64,000 nucleotides of DNA from Certhia americana. Taxonomy: Eukaryota > Chordata > Aves > Passeriformes > Certhiidae. The stretch's first letter is position 1. Each line of letters opens with the position of its first letter. Location of the stretch: assembly GCA_018697195.1 (NCBI GenBank), contig CM031878.1, positions 7,697,074-7,761,073 on the forward strand, read 5' to 3'. Positions 35,119 through 47,325 of this stretch are shown piece by piece. The notes below the pieces were generated by a model. That model was not told the DNA's origin, did no database searches, and worked only from the letters and a program-made list of their open reading frames with translations. The position numbers and the translations under genes are program-made.

Positions 35119-35209
35119 CACAACACACACACACACACACACATACACACACACACACACATACACACACACACACACATACACACACACACACATACAC
35201 ACACACACA
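35119..35209. repeat. (CA)n microsatellite with regular TA interruptions
   Basis: About 90 bp of CA dinucleotides is interrupted by single CA-to-TA changes, with the T at about 35144, 35162, 35180 and 35196. This gives a higher-order unit of about 16-18 bp. The tract is alternating purine/pyrimidine and could adopt left-handed DNA. Spurious frames encoding His-Thr repeats arise from it. Confidence 0.95.
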
Positions 35210-38200
35210 GAGGAGCATGAACAGACACCTGACAAAAGCCTTTCACACCACATCCCACACCAACTGTGCATGCAAAGCTGTCACCCGCATTCCCTCAGCC
35301 TTACTGCCTAAATGCATTGCCAGATCATCTCTTTGCACCCAAACACGTATCTCCAGCCTACGGAGCCTGTTGTTTGAATGTTTTGCTCCACTTATCACAC
35401 ACAGACACACATCAGCTCCCTCGTGCATTTCTCGAGACGTTCAGAGGAGCACACAGAGCCACAGCCTCCCATATGCTGTCACCTCAGCATAGTGATCCTC
35501 CTCAGTGCTGCTCTGCACCCATCACAGCCTCCTAGCTGAGCACAGCCTGTGCAGCCACTGTCATCCCACCCCACATCTCCTACCCCTGACCCACGGGCTC
35601 ATTTGCTCTCCAGCACCCCTGCCGACCACATGGCTGCTGTGAGAAATCACTGCTTGGTCCCCTATTAGCAAGAAAACCCAAATCTAATCAGGAGCAGCAG
35701 CGGCCACAGGTCTCTCCTGGGCAAACAGAAGGGTTGAGCGAGCCCTGGGTGCTGCATGCAGACAGGTTTTATGGCCCCGGAGGTGTCACTTCCACAGCTG
35801 AAATAAGAATTGCCACAGATCCATGTGACATTTTGAGTCATAAGGCTGCATGCACAAGGGTGTCAAAGGCCTGGCTGAGAGCAAAGTGCAAGGCATAGAT
35901 AAGCCCTGTTTATTACCAGTGGAGAGATGTCAGACCTTGCTTTTCTTCTCTGAAAAACAGACCTGGTGATTGCATATAGCTCAGGTGCTCAGAGAGGGTA
36001 GGCTCCAAGGGGCAGGCTCTGATCCCGATGATCCACGGCTAGCTTGGCATCTCTGGGTAGAATTTCCTCCAAAAGACACACAAAGTGTATTTCCACATCC
36101 TCTCCGTTCCAACAGGCTCTCTGGAGATATAACAGGTTGCTGCTGCCAGTTGCCAGCTCTGGCAGCTCCCTAGGGCTGCTGATGTCTCTGTCTGCTGCAC
36201 CTTTTGGCACCTCTGTCTACCTGCAGCTCCCCATCCCTTGTGCTCCCAGTTAAGGGCACTGAAGTAGGGACAGCCAAGTGTGAGACACTATGTGCTGCAG
36301 GGAAAGAAGCCCTGCAACCAGGTGAAGCATAAACGAGTCTTTTGAGTGATCTGATTATTGCTGTTTCCTCTTGTCCCATTTTTCCGACAGCAAAGGGACC
36401 CCTGACCTCGGCACTGTGCTATGTTCCAGCCGCCGCCTTTGATTTCCTGTACCAGGGATGCAGCCGGCTCCACACCCAGGTTTGCTGGCAGACGGATTTC
36501 TGGGAGCGTGTGTGCCTGAGGCTTGATCTGCTTTGCTTTGTGCCTCTGCAGAAAGGAAAACTGAGCTATGCTGTGAGAATTTCCTCAAAGCAAAGGAGGA
36601 GAAGCATTACCCAGCAGGGCAAGTCACACAGCTCAGGAACCGGCTGCCTCCTGTCGCTGCACTATGCCCAGGGACCTCGAGCAAAGACAGGGACCTCTTG
36701 TCTTTCCCATAGATGGGTCTAAAGGAATGGAAATTGGCAGGAGACTGTACACTGAGGTTAGGACAGGGCACTGTAACTGGAGCTCCTGCCCAAACCCAGG
36801 GATGCTCCTGTTGCCCCTGGGGTGACTGAGCCGGAGGTGCATGGTGTAACTCTGTGAATGGCAGAGGCACGGGTGTGATGTGAGGCCAAAATCATCTCCT
36901 TGGGAGTGGAGAGGATGCAAGATCTGCTGTGGGTGCTGTGTACAAGCCCTGAGTTCCAGGACATGGTGTCAGCATTTCACAAGCTGGGATTGGGGTGGAA
37001 AAATGTATCAAGTTGAGGCAGGAGGAGGGTACACAACACTCAGCAATGCTGAGTCCCCCAGCCTGGCAGTGACAGGTAATGCCCCTCCATCTGCTCTGTC
37101 CTGGGGGGAACTTGGCTCTGTACTTCAGCTACTCAGCCCCCAAATCTTCTTTAGCTCAGATGTCTGGTGCAGCTGCAGACTGTTCCCATAGCACATCCTG
37201 GCATCATGGTGTGCTGTGTGCCTCTTGCTTGCAGGCACAAAATGCCATTTTCCATGGTTTCATGTGCCTACAAGACAGGTGTTCTCTAGCCACTGGGAGA
37301 GATTTACAACAGCTTATCTCCGCTTCTAGATGGGCGAGACAGCTCTGATTCAGTTTGGGCATTGTTTCTCCCATCATCATCAGAGAAATTGGAGTCAGGA
37401 TGCCTGTGCTCCCATCTGGGATATGGCAGCAGTGATGAGAGAGGGGGCTGGGTCTGGAGAACTGGAAACAGATGTCTACAAAGTCCATCAGCACCAGGAG
37501 GGAAGCTGCTGAGACCTGATGTGAGTGGCCTTCAGCCTGAATAGGAGTAGTTGTAGTTTAACTGGCCTGACCCTTGATCCCAGGGTGCATCGCCTGCCAG
37601 GAAGGACAAAGCTCCTTGGCACCACAGCTCACATGGCTGCAGACTTTTCTGGGATGATAGAGAGCAGTTGGAGGGTGGCAGATGCAGCAGCCTTGCAGCA
37701 TTTAGGCAAGAGGAGACAGGCAGGAGGGAGGGAGAGGGTAGGGGAGGAGAGCAGGCACACCGGAGAGGGGAGAGAATGTCAGGGGAGCACCAAGATATGG
37801 AAAAGACAATTAAGACACAAAAATAGAGGGAAGTGAGACCTAAAAGGTAACTGACTAGAAAATTAAAATTATTCAGCTACAGAAAATAGGTCTAATGGGC
37901 TTCAATGTGATGCAGACTCCAGCAGATTGCACAAACAACACGTGAGGGGGAGTTTCCTTAAAGGGGATGGGGACCAAGAGGAGCCTCAAGTCCTCTGGGG
38001 CCTCTAGAAACCACTTTCCTTCTCACTCACAGGAGCAAGTCCCTTCCAGGCTCCTTTCAGGATCCTGTCTATGCCTTGGTTTCCCGTTGCTGCTGCAGGA
38101 CCCTGGCTGCCAAATTTATCTCCCCAGGGTGAATCGGGAACATTTGTCCCCATGTTGCAGCTGGTGGCTTCAGCACAGGAAGGCAAGGTTGTGCAGGTGC

Positions 38201-39905
38201 AGGAGGCCACATGGGTCCCTTGCCGGCAGGGCAAAATGCCTCCCCTATGGCTTGGGGGAATTAGTTACTCCACCCTTCAACCTGGATTTTTTTGGGATGG
38301 TTCCTCCAGCTTGCTAAAGATTCTAAAATCCTGCCCTCCCCAGTCCTAGAAATCCCTCACAGTTTGCTGATGCCTGTGGATGGAAGATATTTTCTTCCAC
38401 CACCTGCTTTCCACCTTTTTCATCTGCTTTCCACCACCTGAGCCATCACTTAGGGCATCAGCTGAACTGGGGCAGGCCTGTTCACCAGGCTCAGCAGGAG
38501 ACTGATGGAAAAGATCACTGGGTGTCTGTCCCTGCTAAAAGTGAGAGGTGACTGAGGCTGTCAGTCCAGAAGGGCAGGGATTTTGAGCTGCTGAGATCTG
38601 GGTCCTAGTTTTGCTGGGACTGAGCAAGGCTGTGCAGGTTGCTGGAAAGGTAAAAGCTGGTGTAGAGGGGGAATGTAAAGGTGTACACTTGGTCTGGAGG
38701 AGCTGGGTTGGCCTCTTGATGGGGAGACCCACTCTGGAAATGACCCAGATGACCCTCCATAGAGAGCCCAGCCCAACTGCAAGGTAAGGGAAGCCTAAAC
38801 CATGTCCAGTGAATTGTAAAGGGATAAGAGACAGTCCCAGAGGGAGAGCAAATGGTCTGGCCATCCCAGCTCCATCCCTCCTGACATCTCAGCTAAAAGG
38901 GGGAGATGGGAAGATGGTTTGTGTTCACCAGTAGGAACCACCAGCACCAAATGTCCCAGTGCCTTTGACAGCAGTCATTGTAAGGGTGGATATGGAAACA
39001 GCTTCTCCTCCTGTTAGGGCAGACATCACAGGGGAATATGTGGTAGCTACAAAGGGACACCTTACTCCCCCCCACCTGCCCAGCATTTCTTGCCTAACAC
39101 CTTGTTCTTTCTCTCTTTTCATCCAGTCTGGGCTCCCAGCTGCTTGTCTCCTGAAGACGTGCTGAGAAAACATTGCATATTATACAATGAGAAACGGTAA
39201 ACAGCGTTCTTGCTAGTTTTCTGCTTGTTTTTATTCTGTGAGCATCAGCTAAAGCCACAGGGATAGGGTATTTAATTAGAGTATTGTCTTTCACCTGCCT
39301 GTAGTCTCTGCAGGGTCTTTTTAGGGGGATCCCATTCCAGTGTGGTTCAGAAATTACTTTACTGGGGAAGTGACAGGGGCACATCTCTACAGAGTCTTAA
39401 CTTTGCCTAGCACAGCTTGTGCCTTGGAGTTCTCATTCATCTGGGTGTGGAATGCCAGGTGGAGGACAGGGAAATCCCAAACAGATTCCAGGCCTGTTTC
39501 TGGGTAGGAATTAGATCCTGGGATAGATTCTGATGGGGTTAATCAGATCCCAGTGGTTTCTTTCTCAGAGACAATACTGTGCCACAGAACTCTATTCCTC
39601 TTTAATATCATGTCCCTGAAAAAAATGCCTATGATTGGCACTCAGTGCATTGCAGCATTCTTCCCTGCAGGGTTCCCAGGCTCTTTATGCACTCTGATTA
39701 ACAATGATCTCCTTTACCATCACAGTAATTTATTTATTCAGCACCAAGGGGCAGGCATGCTGCCTCCCAGACAAAAATACCCCACATCCTTTCAGTGGTA
39801 CTGGTGGAAGTACAATGGAAGATGGAAGTCTTGCTTTGAAACCAAATTCATGGCCCAAAGTTTGAGCAAAGACACCAGCTGATGCTGAGGCTGCACCCAA
39901 AGGTC
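35210..39905. other. Unique non-coding stretch
   Basis: No convincing gene. A frame at 36342-36722 (126 codons) overlaps a strong acceptor-like polypyrimidine-AG (about 36361-36390) but has no recognisable product. 37700-37850 is purine-rich. A short imperfect duplication of TTCCACCACCTGCTTTCCACC-type text lies at about 38390-38445. Confidence 0.45.
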
Positions 39906-40492
39906 TCATCCTGTAACTGGACTGTGCAGGGCAGAGCAGCAGGTTGAGGGAGGTGATCCTGCCCCTCTACTCAGCCCTGGTGAGGCCACATCTGGAATGC
40001 TGTGTCCAGTTCTGGGCTTCGCAGCACAGGGAAACAAGGAGCTACTGGAGAGGGTCCAATGAAAGCCACAAAGATCATTTGGGGTCTGAAACATCTCTGT
40101 TCTGAGGAGGGACTGAAGGAGCTGGGCCTGATCAGTCTGGAGAAGACTGAGAGGGGATCTCATTAATACATATAAATATCTCAAAGGTGGGTGCCAAGGG
40201 AATGGTGCCAAACTCTTTTTCAGTGCTACCCAGTGACAGGACAAGGAGCAGTGTCCCTAAACTAAAACACAAGAAGCTCCACCTCAACATGAGGAAGAAC
40301 TTCTTTACACTGAGGGTGGCAGAGCACTGGAACAGCTGCCCAGGGAGGTCCTGCAGTCTTCCTCTCTGGAGACATCCAAACATCACCTGGATGTGTTCCT
40401 GTGTCACCTGCTCCAGGAGGCCTTGCCTTGGCAAGGGGGTTGGACTGGGTGATCTCCAGAGGTCCCTTCCAATCCTGATGATTCTGTGAATT
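39906..40492 (+). mobile_element. CR1 LINE fragment through its 3' end
   Basis: This plus-strand CR1 begins in the ORF2 C-terminal block ([25 protein letters not shown], broken) and passes the GACTGAAGGAGCTGGGCCTG block. It reaches the AACATGAGGAAGAACTTCTT and GAGCACTGGAACAGCTGCCC blocks. It ends with GATGATTCTGTGAATTATGG, the CR1 terminal repeat. The frame is interrupted, so the element is dead. Confidence 0.93.
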
Positions 40493-40771
40493 ATGGCAAA
40501 GAGAATCCCAACAGGGGTATCTTTGGACTCTTTTCTGAAGCCTGCGGCTGATGGGACCAGGGCTGTGTGACCCAGCCTCTCTCCTAGGTGTGCAGCCAGT
40601 CATGCTCAGGCACATTCCGACTTCTGGATGGATGAGTTGTGGCCTAAAAATTATTTTAGGTTAATCCTACCACATACTTGTGCAAGGTTTAATTTATGAA
40701 CTCCCACCCTGAAACATTCCTTTCCTTCCCATGTACAGAAACAAGCAGCTGTGCCTGGGAGGAGTGGTGGG

Positions 40772-40790
40772 CACACACACACACACACTG
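40772..40790. repeat. Short (CA)n microsatellite
   Basis: About nine CA units; simple repeat. Confidence 0.85.
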
Positions 40791-41099
40791 AGGAAGGCAA
40801 GTGTCCTGATGCGGGGACAAGTCCTGCCAAAAAGCAAACACTTGAGGCAAACCTGTTCTGAAACTTATAACCCCATGTGAATCTTCTCTGGGAGAAGAAG
40901 TATCCTGCAAGAGCAACCACCAGGCTGCAGAGCAGGTGCTGCTCTGAGTCTTTTAACCCCACCATGCCCACAGCAGGGGTGATACTGGCTTGCTCCAGGC
41001 TGAACATGGCTGCAGAAAAGTGGCTCGAGTCCTCCAGGCTGTTTGGAACCAGAGGTGGGAGGAGGGTGCCCGATAAGCTGAGAAGTACAGGATGTCTGG

Positions 41100-41290
41100 T
41101 AAGATATATTGTGTTGTGTTTTCAATTTGCACATTGACACAAGACAAACAGATGAGATTTCAGTACAGCAAGCTCAATTAATCAGGGCTTTGACAGCTGT
41201 GAGGCTGGACATTATTAATCCCTTTTGCAGACAGGCCAAAGGGGCAATAATTACACTTCTCCCAAAAATGATAAGGAAGGATGCTTCTCA
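41100..41290. promoter_or_regulatory. Candidate conserved non-coding element
   Basis: Three TAAT-core motifs (CTCAATTAATCAGG, ACATTATTAATCCC, GGCAATAATTACAC) and a CTTTGACAGCTGTGAGG stretch (TGACAG TALE core next to a CAGCTG E-box) lie within about 90 bp of unique sequence. Motif identities are established; the enhancer role is inferred. Confidence 0.28.
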
Positions 41291-44254
41291 TGGTGCCCCC
41301 CTGCCCTTTCCCTGCAAGAACATTTCCTGATCACAGTACTTAATACTACACTAACTGCAAAAATACTTCAGCTCATCCATTGCCTGCAAAATGGAAAACA
41401 AAATGTGCAAGCGTAAAATCCCGAGAACATCCTTCTTGGGGCCCTAAGGTTCATAGGAATGGGGAACACTCAAAGCCAGGGCTCTGTGAGGTGACAGCTG
41501 GCACATTTCTCTGTGCACTTGGAGCCACAAGTGAGTTCCTGACTCACAAGTATGAGACACCCCAGAACCATTCCCAGCTGGGAAGCTGCATTTTTGTGAA
41601 GCATGGCAAGGAGCTGTGGGATGGATCCAGCACCCTGTGTGAGCACAGGGGATTGGAAATTTTGGCTGTCCACAGCACCCCTAGGACCTGGGGATGCTGG
41701 AGGCTGAGCTTTTAGCCCAGTGTTAATGGGATGCTCCAGCCTGTGCTGGGGCAGGATGGCTCCAACCATCAGAACATGTTCTACATTTCCCCTTCATTAT
41801 TCCCCCTCCAGGGAAGGCAGATGCAGTCAAGGCAACTGCAACCACCAGGAATGGGGAGGAGGAACTCCTCCAAGGGCAGGGGAATGGGCATGTATACTAA
41901 CTTCCAGCCCAAACCCAGCTTTCTATGCCTGTGCTGCAAAAAGTCCTCCTGCCTGACCTTGCCCTCACCACTGGAGAAGTCAGACAGGCAGAGCAGCCCA
42001 TTGCTCCCGTGCACTGCACCTTGCAGACACCACCCCAATCCATCCGCCTCCAGACAATGTCATCTTCGAAGCGGGAGACATTTAAACAGTGAAATGCCAA
42101 AGGAGCAGCGTGGTATTTAAAGGCAAAGAAGCAATTATGAAAGTTCTCGGGAGAGCAAGCACACAAATGAGGCAGGATCGGAGAGAGGTTGTTTATCCCA
42201 CTCCTAAATGTGCAGCGGTGCCATGTGTTCACTGGGAAGGGGTTGTGCAAGCACAAGGCTGAGTGGAGCATCTCCAGAGGGGATGGGTTTGTTTGATAGT
42301 TCTCCATTACAGCATCTGAAAATCCTGACGTTGCCTGCGGCCACTGGAAAGGTGAGGAGCTGCAGTTCCCATAACCTTGGGCCTGACTGAAGCCTCCTTA
42401 CAGTCATTAGTGGCAGAGGGAGGGAGCATCAAGGGCTTGGTTTGTTTCAGTACTCAGTAAGCAGGAGATGCAGCTAGGAAGGGAAATAGCCAGGTGTAGT
42501 TACTAGTGGTAGGGCAGATTCTGGGATGGGCCTCAGAGCTGGTCCTAAATCCTCTGTGTGCTGCTCCCTTCTTTCCCCAATCCTCTTCCCAATATTTTAT
42601 CCTCACCCTTCTCTTCACAACCCACAGAAGTCAGTGGCCTCAAAAGTCCTGGGAGGGGGGGGTGGCAGTCTGTTCTGGCATAGAGATGGTGGCATCTACA
42701 TAGTGATGCTGATGTTTGAGCTCCTGGGTGGTGCAGCAATGGAGGAGGAAATAGATGTGGGAATAATGCTGTCAGCACAGGCCATGGCTCACCCACAGCT
42801 CCTGACATGCCAAGAATTGCTCATTTGCTTTTCTGGAGAGGCTAGTCAATTCCCCACAGGGGAATTGCCAGCATGGACTGCAGGTGTGGACAGCCTGCTT
42901 GTGGCTGTGCAGCTCCCCAGGGAAGGATAGCTCACCCTCTTCCCTTCTTTCTGTGTTGGGCACACTAGAAAGTTTTCTCCCAACATCCAGCCTGAATCTT
43001 TGTTCAAATCTGTCAAGTGCCTTTGGTGCTAGGTAATGCTAAATAATGCTAATTTTATTCCAGCTGCCTTGCTTGTGCTTAAAAACACTGTTGGAGAGAT
43101 AGAAAAATCAACATCAGCTGGAAGTGCCATCTTTGAGAGAGAAATGCTAGAGAAGCAGTGGGAGGCAGGATTGAAAATCTGTGGGGGGTTAGAGGCTGAG
43201 AAGGAGACAATGAAGGTGTCTGGGGGCTCAAACTCTCTGCAGCACCCAGGCCTCAGCATCTCCCGCTGAAGCAGAAAATCTCCTTCCCAGTCCTGGTGAA
43301 TTTCCCTGCAGCTGACTGTTGTGGTTTATCAGCTGACAAAATATAGCCTTAAGGCACCTCGAGCTGCCACATGGTGTGGACAGGTGCCCTGGTATAAACT
43401 GCACCTCTTTGTTCTGGGTTGTGAAGTACTTCCATGCATTCCCCATGAACCCCTAGCTCCTTGCAAAGGGCAGAACATCAACCCCAGTCACTCTCTGGCT
43501 TTACAGCTGCTTAAATACACCACTACTTCCATCAGAGTAAATATCCAAGGATATCCATTGCTGCCAGTGGAGGGATGTTTTTTCTATGTTGCTGTGGTGG
43601 TGAGAGCAGCCTTGGAAGGCTGACTGGCTAAAACACACTGACTTTGCAGGGAGGAAATCAGGGAGAGTCCCCAGGCAGCTGAGGGGGCACGATGGCAGCT
43701 TCTCCTGCTGCAGTGAGGTGGGGGAGAGCGGATGTCCATGGGGTTGTCAGGACAAGATGTGGAGAAAGAGCTCCCCTCCTCTCCAAGCCTTTGCCTTTGG
43801 ACCCAAGCAGCAAGATGGGGTTTTACTCCCTCTCCCAGACACCTCTGGATGCTCACAGGGAATTTCCACACTGGCTTTAGGTCAGCCCAAGGCGTTATTT
43901 TATTTGACCCTAATTTTTTTTTAAAGAGCTACACTAAATGGAAGGCAAGGTAAAAGCATTTCCCCTCTGCCCTGCCCTCCCTGCTCTAAGGTTAATACAT
44001 TGGCCATTTCCTGCCTGTGCAGATGGGATATGCCTGGAGTTTGTCAACTCAAATTCAAATTAACTCTCAATTCAGTGGCTTCGTGTGAGGCCTCGGGGGC
44101 AGGTGGGGTGAGCAGCAGCTACAGATGTGGGCAGGCAGGGGACAAGAAAGGGGCAGAGGGGAGCTGCCAGCTGGCCCTAGGGAACTTGTTCTGTAATATT
44201 TAAATTTGGGGTTTTCAGAATTTAAAGGGTAAAGAAGGGGAAGAAAGCAAAAAG

Positions 44255-44573
44255 AAAAAAAAAAGAGAGTTCGAGGAGAGGAGAGTTCGAGGAGAGTTCG
44301 AGGAGAGGAGAGTTCGAGGAGAGTTCGAGGAGAGGAGAGTTCGAGGAGAGGAGAGGAGAGTTCGAGGAGAGGAGAGTTCGAGGAGAGTTCGAGGAGAGTT
44401 CGAGGAGAGTTCGAGGAGAGNNNNNNNNNNNNNNNNNNNNNNNNNNNNNNNNNNNNNNNNNNNNNNNNNNNNNNNNNNNNNNNNNNNNNNNNNNNNNNNN
44501 NNNNNNNNNNNNNNNNNNNNCGAGGAGAGGAGAGGAGAGGAGAGGAGAGGAGAGGAGAGGAGAGGAGAGGAGA
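44255..44573. repeat. GA-rich minisatellite: 11-bp GGAGAGTTCGA and 5-bp GGAGA units
   Basis: The left block (to 44420) mixes an 11-bp unit GGAGAGTTCGA with a 5-bp unit GGAGA in irregular order. After the N gap the array is pure GAGGA pentamers (about 44522-44573, roughly ten copies). Every 11-mer contains TTCGA, hence one CpG and one TaqI-type site. The plus strand is almost all purine. The true length is unknown because of the gap. Confidence 0.95.
44421..44520. other. Assembly gap, exactly 100 N
   Basis: Exactly 100 N lie inside the minisatellite. One hundred is the conventional length for a gap of unknown size, so the real missing sequence may be longer or shorter. A 118-codon frame through the gap is an artefact. 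Confidence 0.98.
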
Positions 44574-46235
44574 TACAACCTGGGCTTCTTAGGCTAGAAG
44601 GAACTCTTCTAAGGTGCTAATTTGACCTCCTATGCGCTCTAAATCATTGAAATAGAAATGAGCAAATACAGGTGAAAAAAAGTCCCCTTAATATTTGCTT
44701 GCCTAGGGGAATAAATTTGCTGGGTTTGGGCTATGCCCTCTCCTATGTTTGCTTTCTGCAAATATCCAGTCATTGAGTTTTACCTGAACAGACATTTGGG
44801 GGAAGCCAGTCACAATCTTGTGCACACAAATTAGTGCAGAGATGAATTGGCTACTTCCAAATGCCAGGCATGGAGCAGAACCCATCAAGCTGCCCTGAGC
44901 AGCCACCCTGTCAGCCCAGACTGCCAGGAACCAGCCTCTTAGTGACTGTTTTTAGAAAAATCACAGATTTTAACAGCATGTTAAATAACTGTGGCTTGCT
45001 ATCCACATCTGAGGAGTCTGCAATGCACTTCCATGCGTGTCCTAGGCAGAAAAACAGGATAGGATTTCTTTGTGTGGAGTTTTGACTTTGTTTCTCTCCA
45101 CAGGAGTGTGAGAAGTGGCTGATGTAGAGATCTGTGCTTGTGTAAAGTTGTGTTTGGAGTGGGACTGGTAGAGCTCTGGGTGTTTGTGCAGCTCACACAT
45201 GTGGCAATGACCTGGCATGTGCTTTTATAAGATCATCGGGATCCTTTGTAGTCCTCCAGGTTGCTCTAAAGGGAAACATCTTCCTAGTTGTGGCTAGATA
45301 TAGAAGCCAGGTGATGGCTTCTTCTGCTCTGCCCTCCTGCTCTGCTCCTGAAGCGTCCTTGCTGATTCTGTTTGCATGCCATACGCATCCCAACTCTCCA
45401 AAACTCCTGCACAGTTGGTCTGGTCATTCTCCTCTCTCTTCCAAGCCCAGTGGCTTGCTGAGGGTGTCTCACTGTGGGTTGGGCACTCTCACTCTGGAGT
45501 TGGGCAAACACAGGAGTTGTTGGTCAGCCTCCTGTGTCTGTCAATGTCCTGCTGGGACATGGCACATCCTCCTGGTGATCCCGAATATCCGTGGGGGCAG
45601 AGGAGAGTACCCCCCTCCCAGCCGTACTTCTCCCAGTTCCCCGTAGATGGGAGCAGAGGTCTCCTTTTCCTGCAGTCCTAGTTTGGTGGGACAGAGCAGA
45701 TCCTCTTCAAGAAGCGGATTTCCGTCTGGAGGAGGGGACACCGCAACTTTTAGTGCCCTTTTCACTAACTGGTTTTGAGATCCATGAAGAAAAGAAAAAT
45801 GTCTGTTCTGGATGGCCAGCCCGGCTGTGGAGGGGGATGCTATGCACGGGTGGGGCTGCACTGGGTGGTGCTGCCTTGGAGCAGCCGCACACTGTGATGG
45901 AGAGAGGATACAGAGAAGTTTGTGATCTATCCCCAGACCAAAGGGAGCCCACAGGGAACAGGGACCATCTGTCTGGGCATGGGACAATGAGCACCGTGTG
46001 TCCCGTGGGTCCAAGATGCTTCTGTAGCATGGGTTGAGTGCTCACTTCCCCTGGTGATCCAAAAATCTTGTGCCCTCCCTCACCCCTGTCAATGCCAGCA
46101 GTAGTGGTGTGGGGTCAGGATGACCTATTCCCATGCTCCCTATATCCCCATCAAAGCCACAGGGTGATTTATTTCTTCCACTCACCACCCCCTCATATTT
46201 TCTGCAATTTTTCTATGTAAATCATGACACTGATT
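44574..46235. other. Unique non-coding sequence
   Basis: No gene or confident repeat. Text just after the minisatellite (44585-44680) faintly resembles an old CR1 end but is too diverged to call. Confidence 0.4.
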
Positions 46236-46340
46236 AATAACATTTAGCGCTTTCCAGTTCCAAAGCACATTGCAAGTATTTCCTAATTAATCCGCGCAAC
46301 ACTCTCATCAGGGAAGGCAGTGTGCCACCGTCCTGACTTC
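46236..46340 (+). mobile_element. MIR-like SINE relic
   Basis: The run TTTAGCGCTTTCCAGTTCC, CAAAGCACATTGCAAGTATT, CCTAATTAATCCGCGCAACA, CTCTCATCAGGGAAGG follows the conserved MIR core order: an 'AGCGCTTT...AAAGCACTTTACAA' start, 'TTAATCCTCACAACA', then 'CC.TATGAGG'. It is an old, shared amniote SINE. Its 3' end is not clear. Confidence 0.55.
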
Positions 46341-47223
46341 CCAGGCTCGCAGCCTTCTGGCGGACAGAGATGGAAGTGTTCATCTGCACGTCGTTAGCCC
46401 CACGCTGCTGACGCTTAATGAGTTTCCTTGCAGCAGAAGGGAGCGGTGCCCGGCGCAGCTCGGAGCAGATGGGACTTGCTTGCATGCCACGCCGAGAGGA
46501 TGGAGAGCCGTGCAGTTTCCCAGCTTGCTGTCTCCTTTTGGGGCTTGTGACCAGGGGCAGGTGGACGGTGACTGCGGGGTGCTCTCCCGCTCTCTGAGCA
46601 GGGGATCTGCCAGCTGTGAATTCAGGGGACTTAAAGAACCAACTCTGACTCCGACTGTACTGCTGCTGGCAAGAATTAGAAACTGCTCAGGCAGAAAGAG
46701 CCAGTCAGGAGAGGGTTAACAACCTTTTGATGGAGACACCTGAATTGTCCCCTCCTGCTAGATACTGCAATGGCCCATGCCATAGGTGCTGGTGTATCTC
46801 ATGGAAGATAGAGCCTGGGAAGGGGTTAAAATGAAGAGTTTCCTAGCTGCAAACCAGGAGCAGGAAACAGATCATTTTTACCCAAAGCAATTTCCCTGGC
46901 AGATCATTTTCCCACCTCCCCTCCGCTATTACGGCAGGTAATTGTGTCTGAATGACAAGCTCATCGCTTCTCTCTTGGTCCTGCTTTTCCTCCTGCTCTA
47001 TCTTGCAGCCATGTCATGAAACTGGTTGCTGTAGGTGTCAGGCCCAAGATGCAGCTCTTAGCCTCCTTGCAAGAAGCAGCAGCCCCAGGCAGACAGGATG
47101 GCCCTTTGGGATACTGGCTGGGATGCCCGGGCTGGCTTGTCATTCCAGCAACAAGCCCATGAGCTTTACACCTGCCTCCCACAGCCTCAGCCCTGCTGGA
47201 ATGACGATTTAGCTCCAGTTTTT
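46341..47223. other. Unique sequence, moderately CpG-rich at its start
   Basis: The 46340-46640 part contains more CpG than the window average (GCACGTCGTTAG, GGTGCCCGGCGCAGCTCGG) but I see no promoter architecture or exon. The rest is ordinary. Confidence 0.4.
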
Positions 47224-47325
47224 CATAGAATTACGGGATGGAAGGAACCTAAAAGATCCCCCAGTTTCCACACACCCCTGCCGTAGGCAGGGACACCTTC
47301 CACCAGACATTTTTCAGGAGGAGCA
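47224..47325 (-). mobile_element. Short CR1 LINE 3' end fragment
   Basis: The plus strand has TTTCATAGAATTACGGGATGG, then GGAACCTAAAAGATCCCCCAG and CCCCTGCCGTAGGCAGGGAC. This is the inverted terminal part of a CR1 3' UTR. Only about 100 bp survives. Confidence 0.82.

Larger units (their letters stand above)
40493..44222. other. Unique non-coding stretch
   Basis: No gene recognised. A short (CA)n tract lies at 40772-40790. AT-rich, repeat-free islands at about 41100-41290 (CTCAATTAATCAGG, ACATTATTAATCCC, GCAATAATTACAC) and 42050-42190 may be regulatory. Confidence 0.45.

Noticed and set aside
35023..35492. Frames encoding His-Thr or Val-Cys repeats
   Set aside because: Translations of the CA microsatellite in different frames.
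43320..43400. TGTGGTTTATCAGCTGAC as a possible LTR start with TATAAACTGC downstream
   Set aside because: No matching CA terminus, polyadenylation signal or target duplication could be found.
44222..44578. Minus-strand frame rich in Leu/Ser/Asn, and a CRISPR-like appearance of short regular repeats
   Set aside because: The frame runs through 100 N and a minisatellite. The units are contiguous without unique spacers, so it is not a CRISPR array.
44585..44680. Possible old CR1 end just right of the minisatellite
   Set aside because: Too diverged; only a few words resemble a CR1 3' end.
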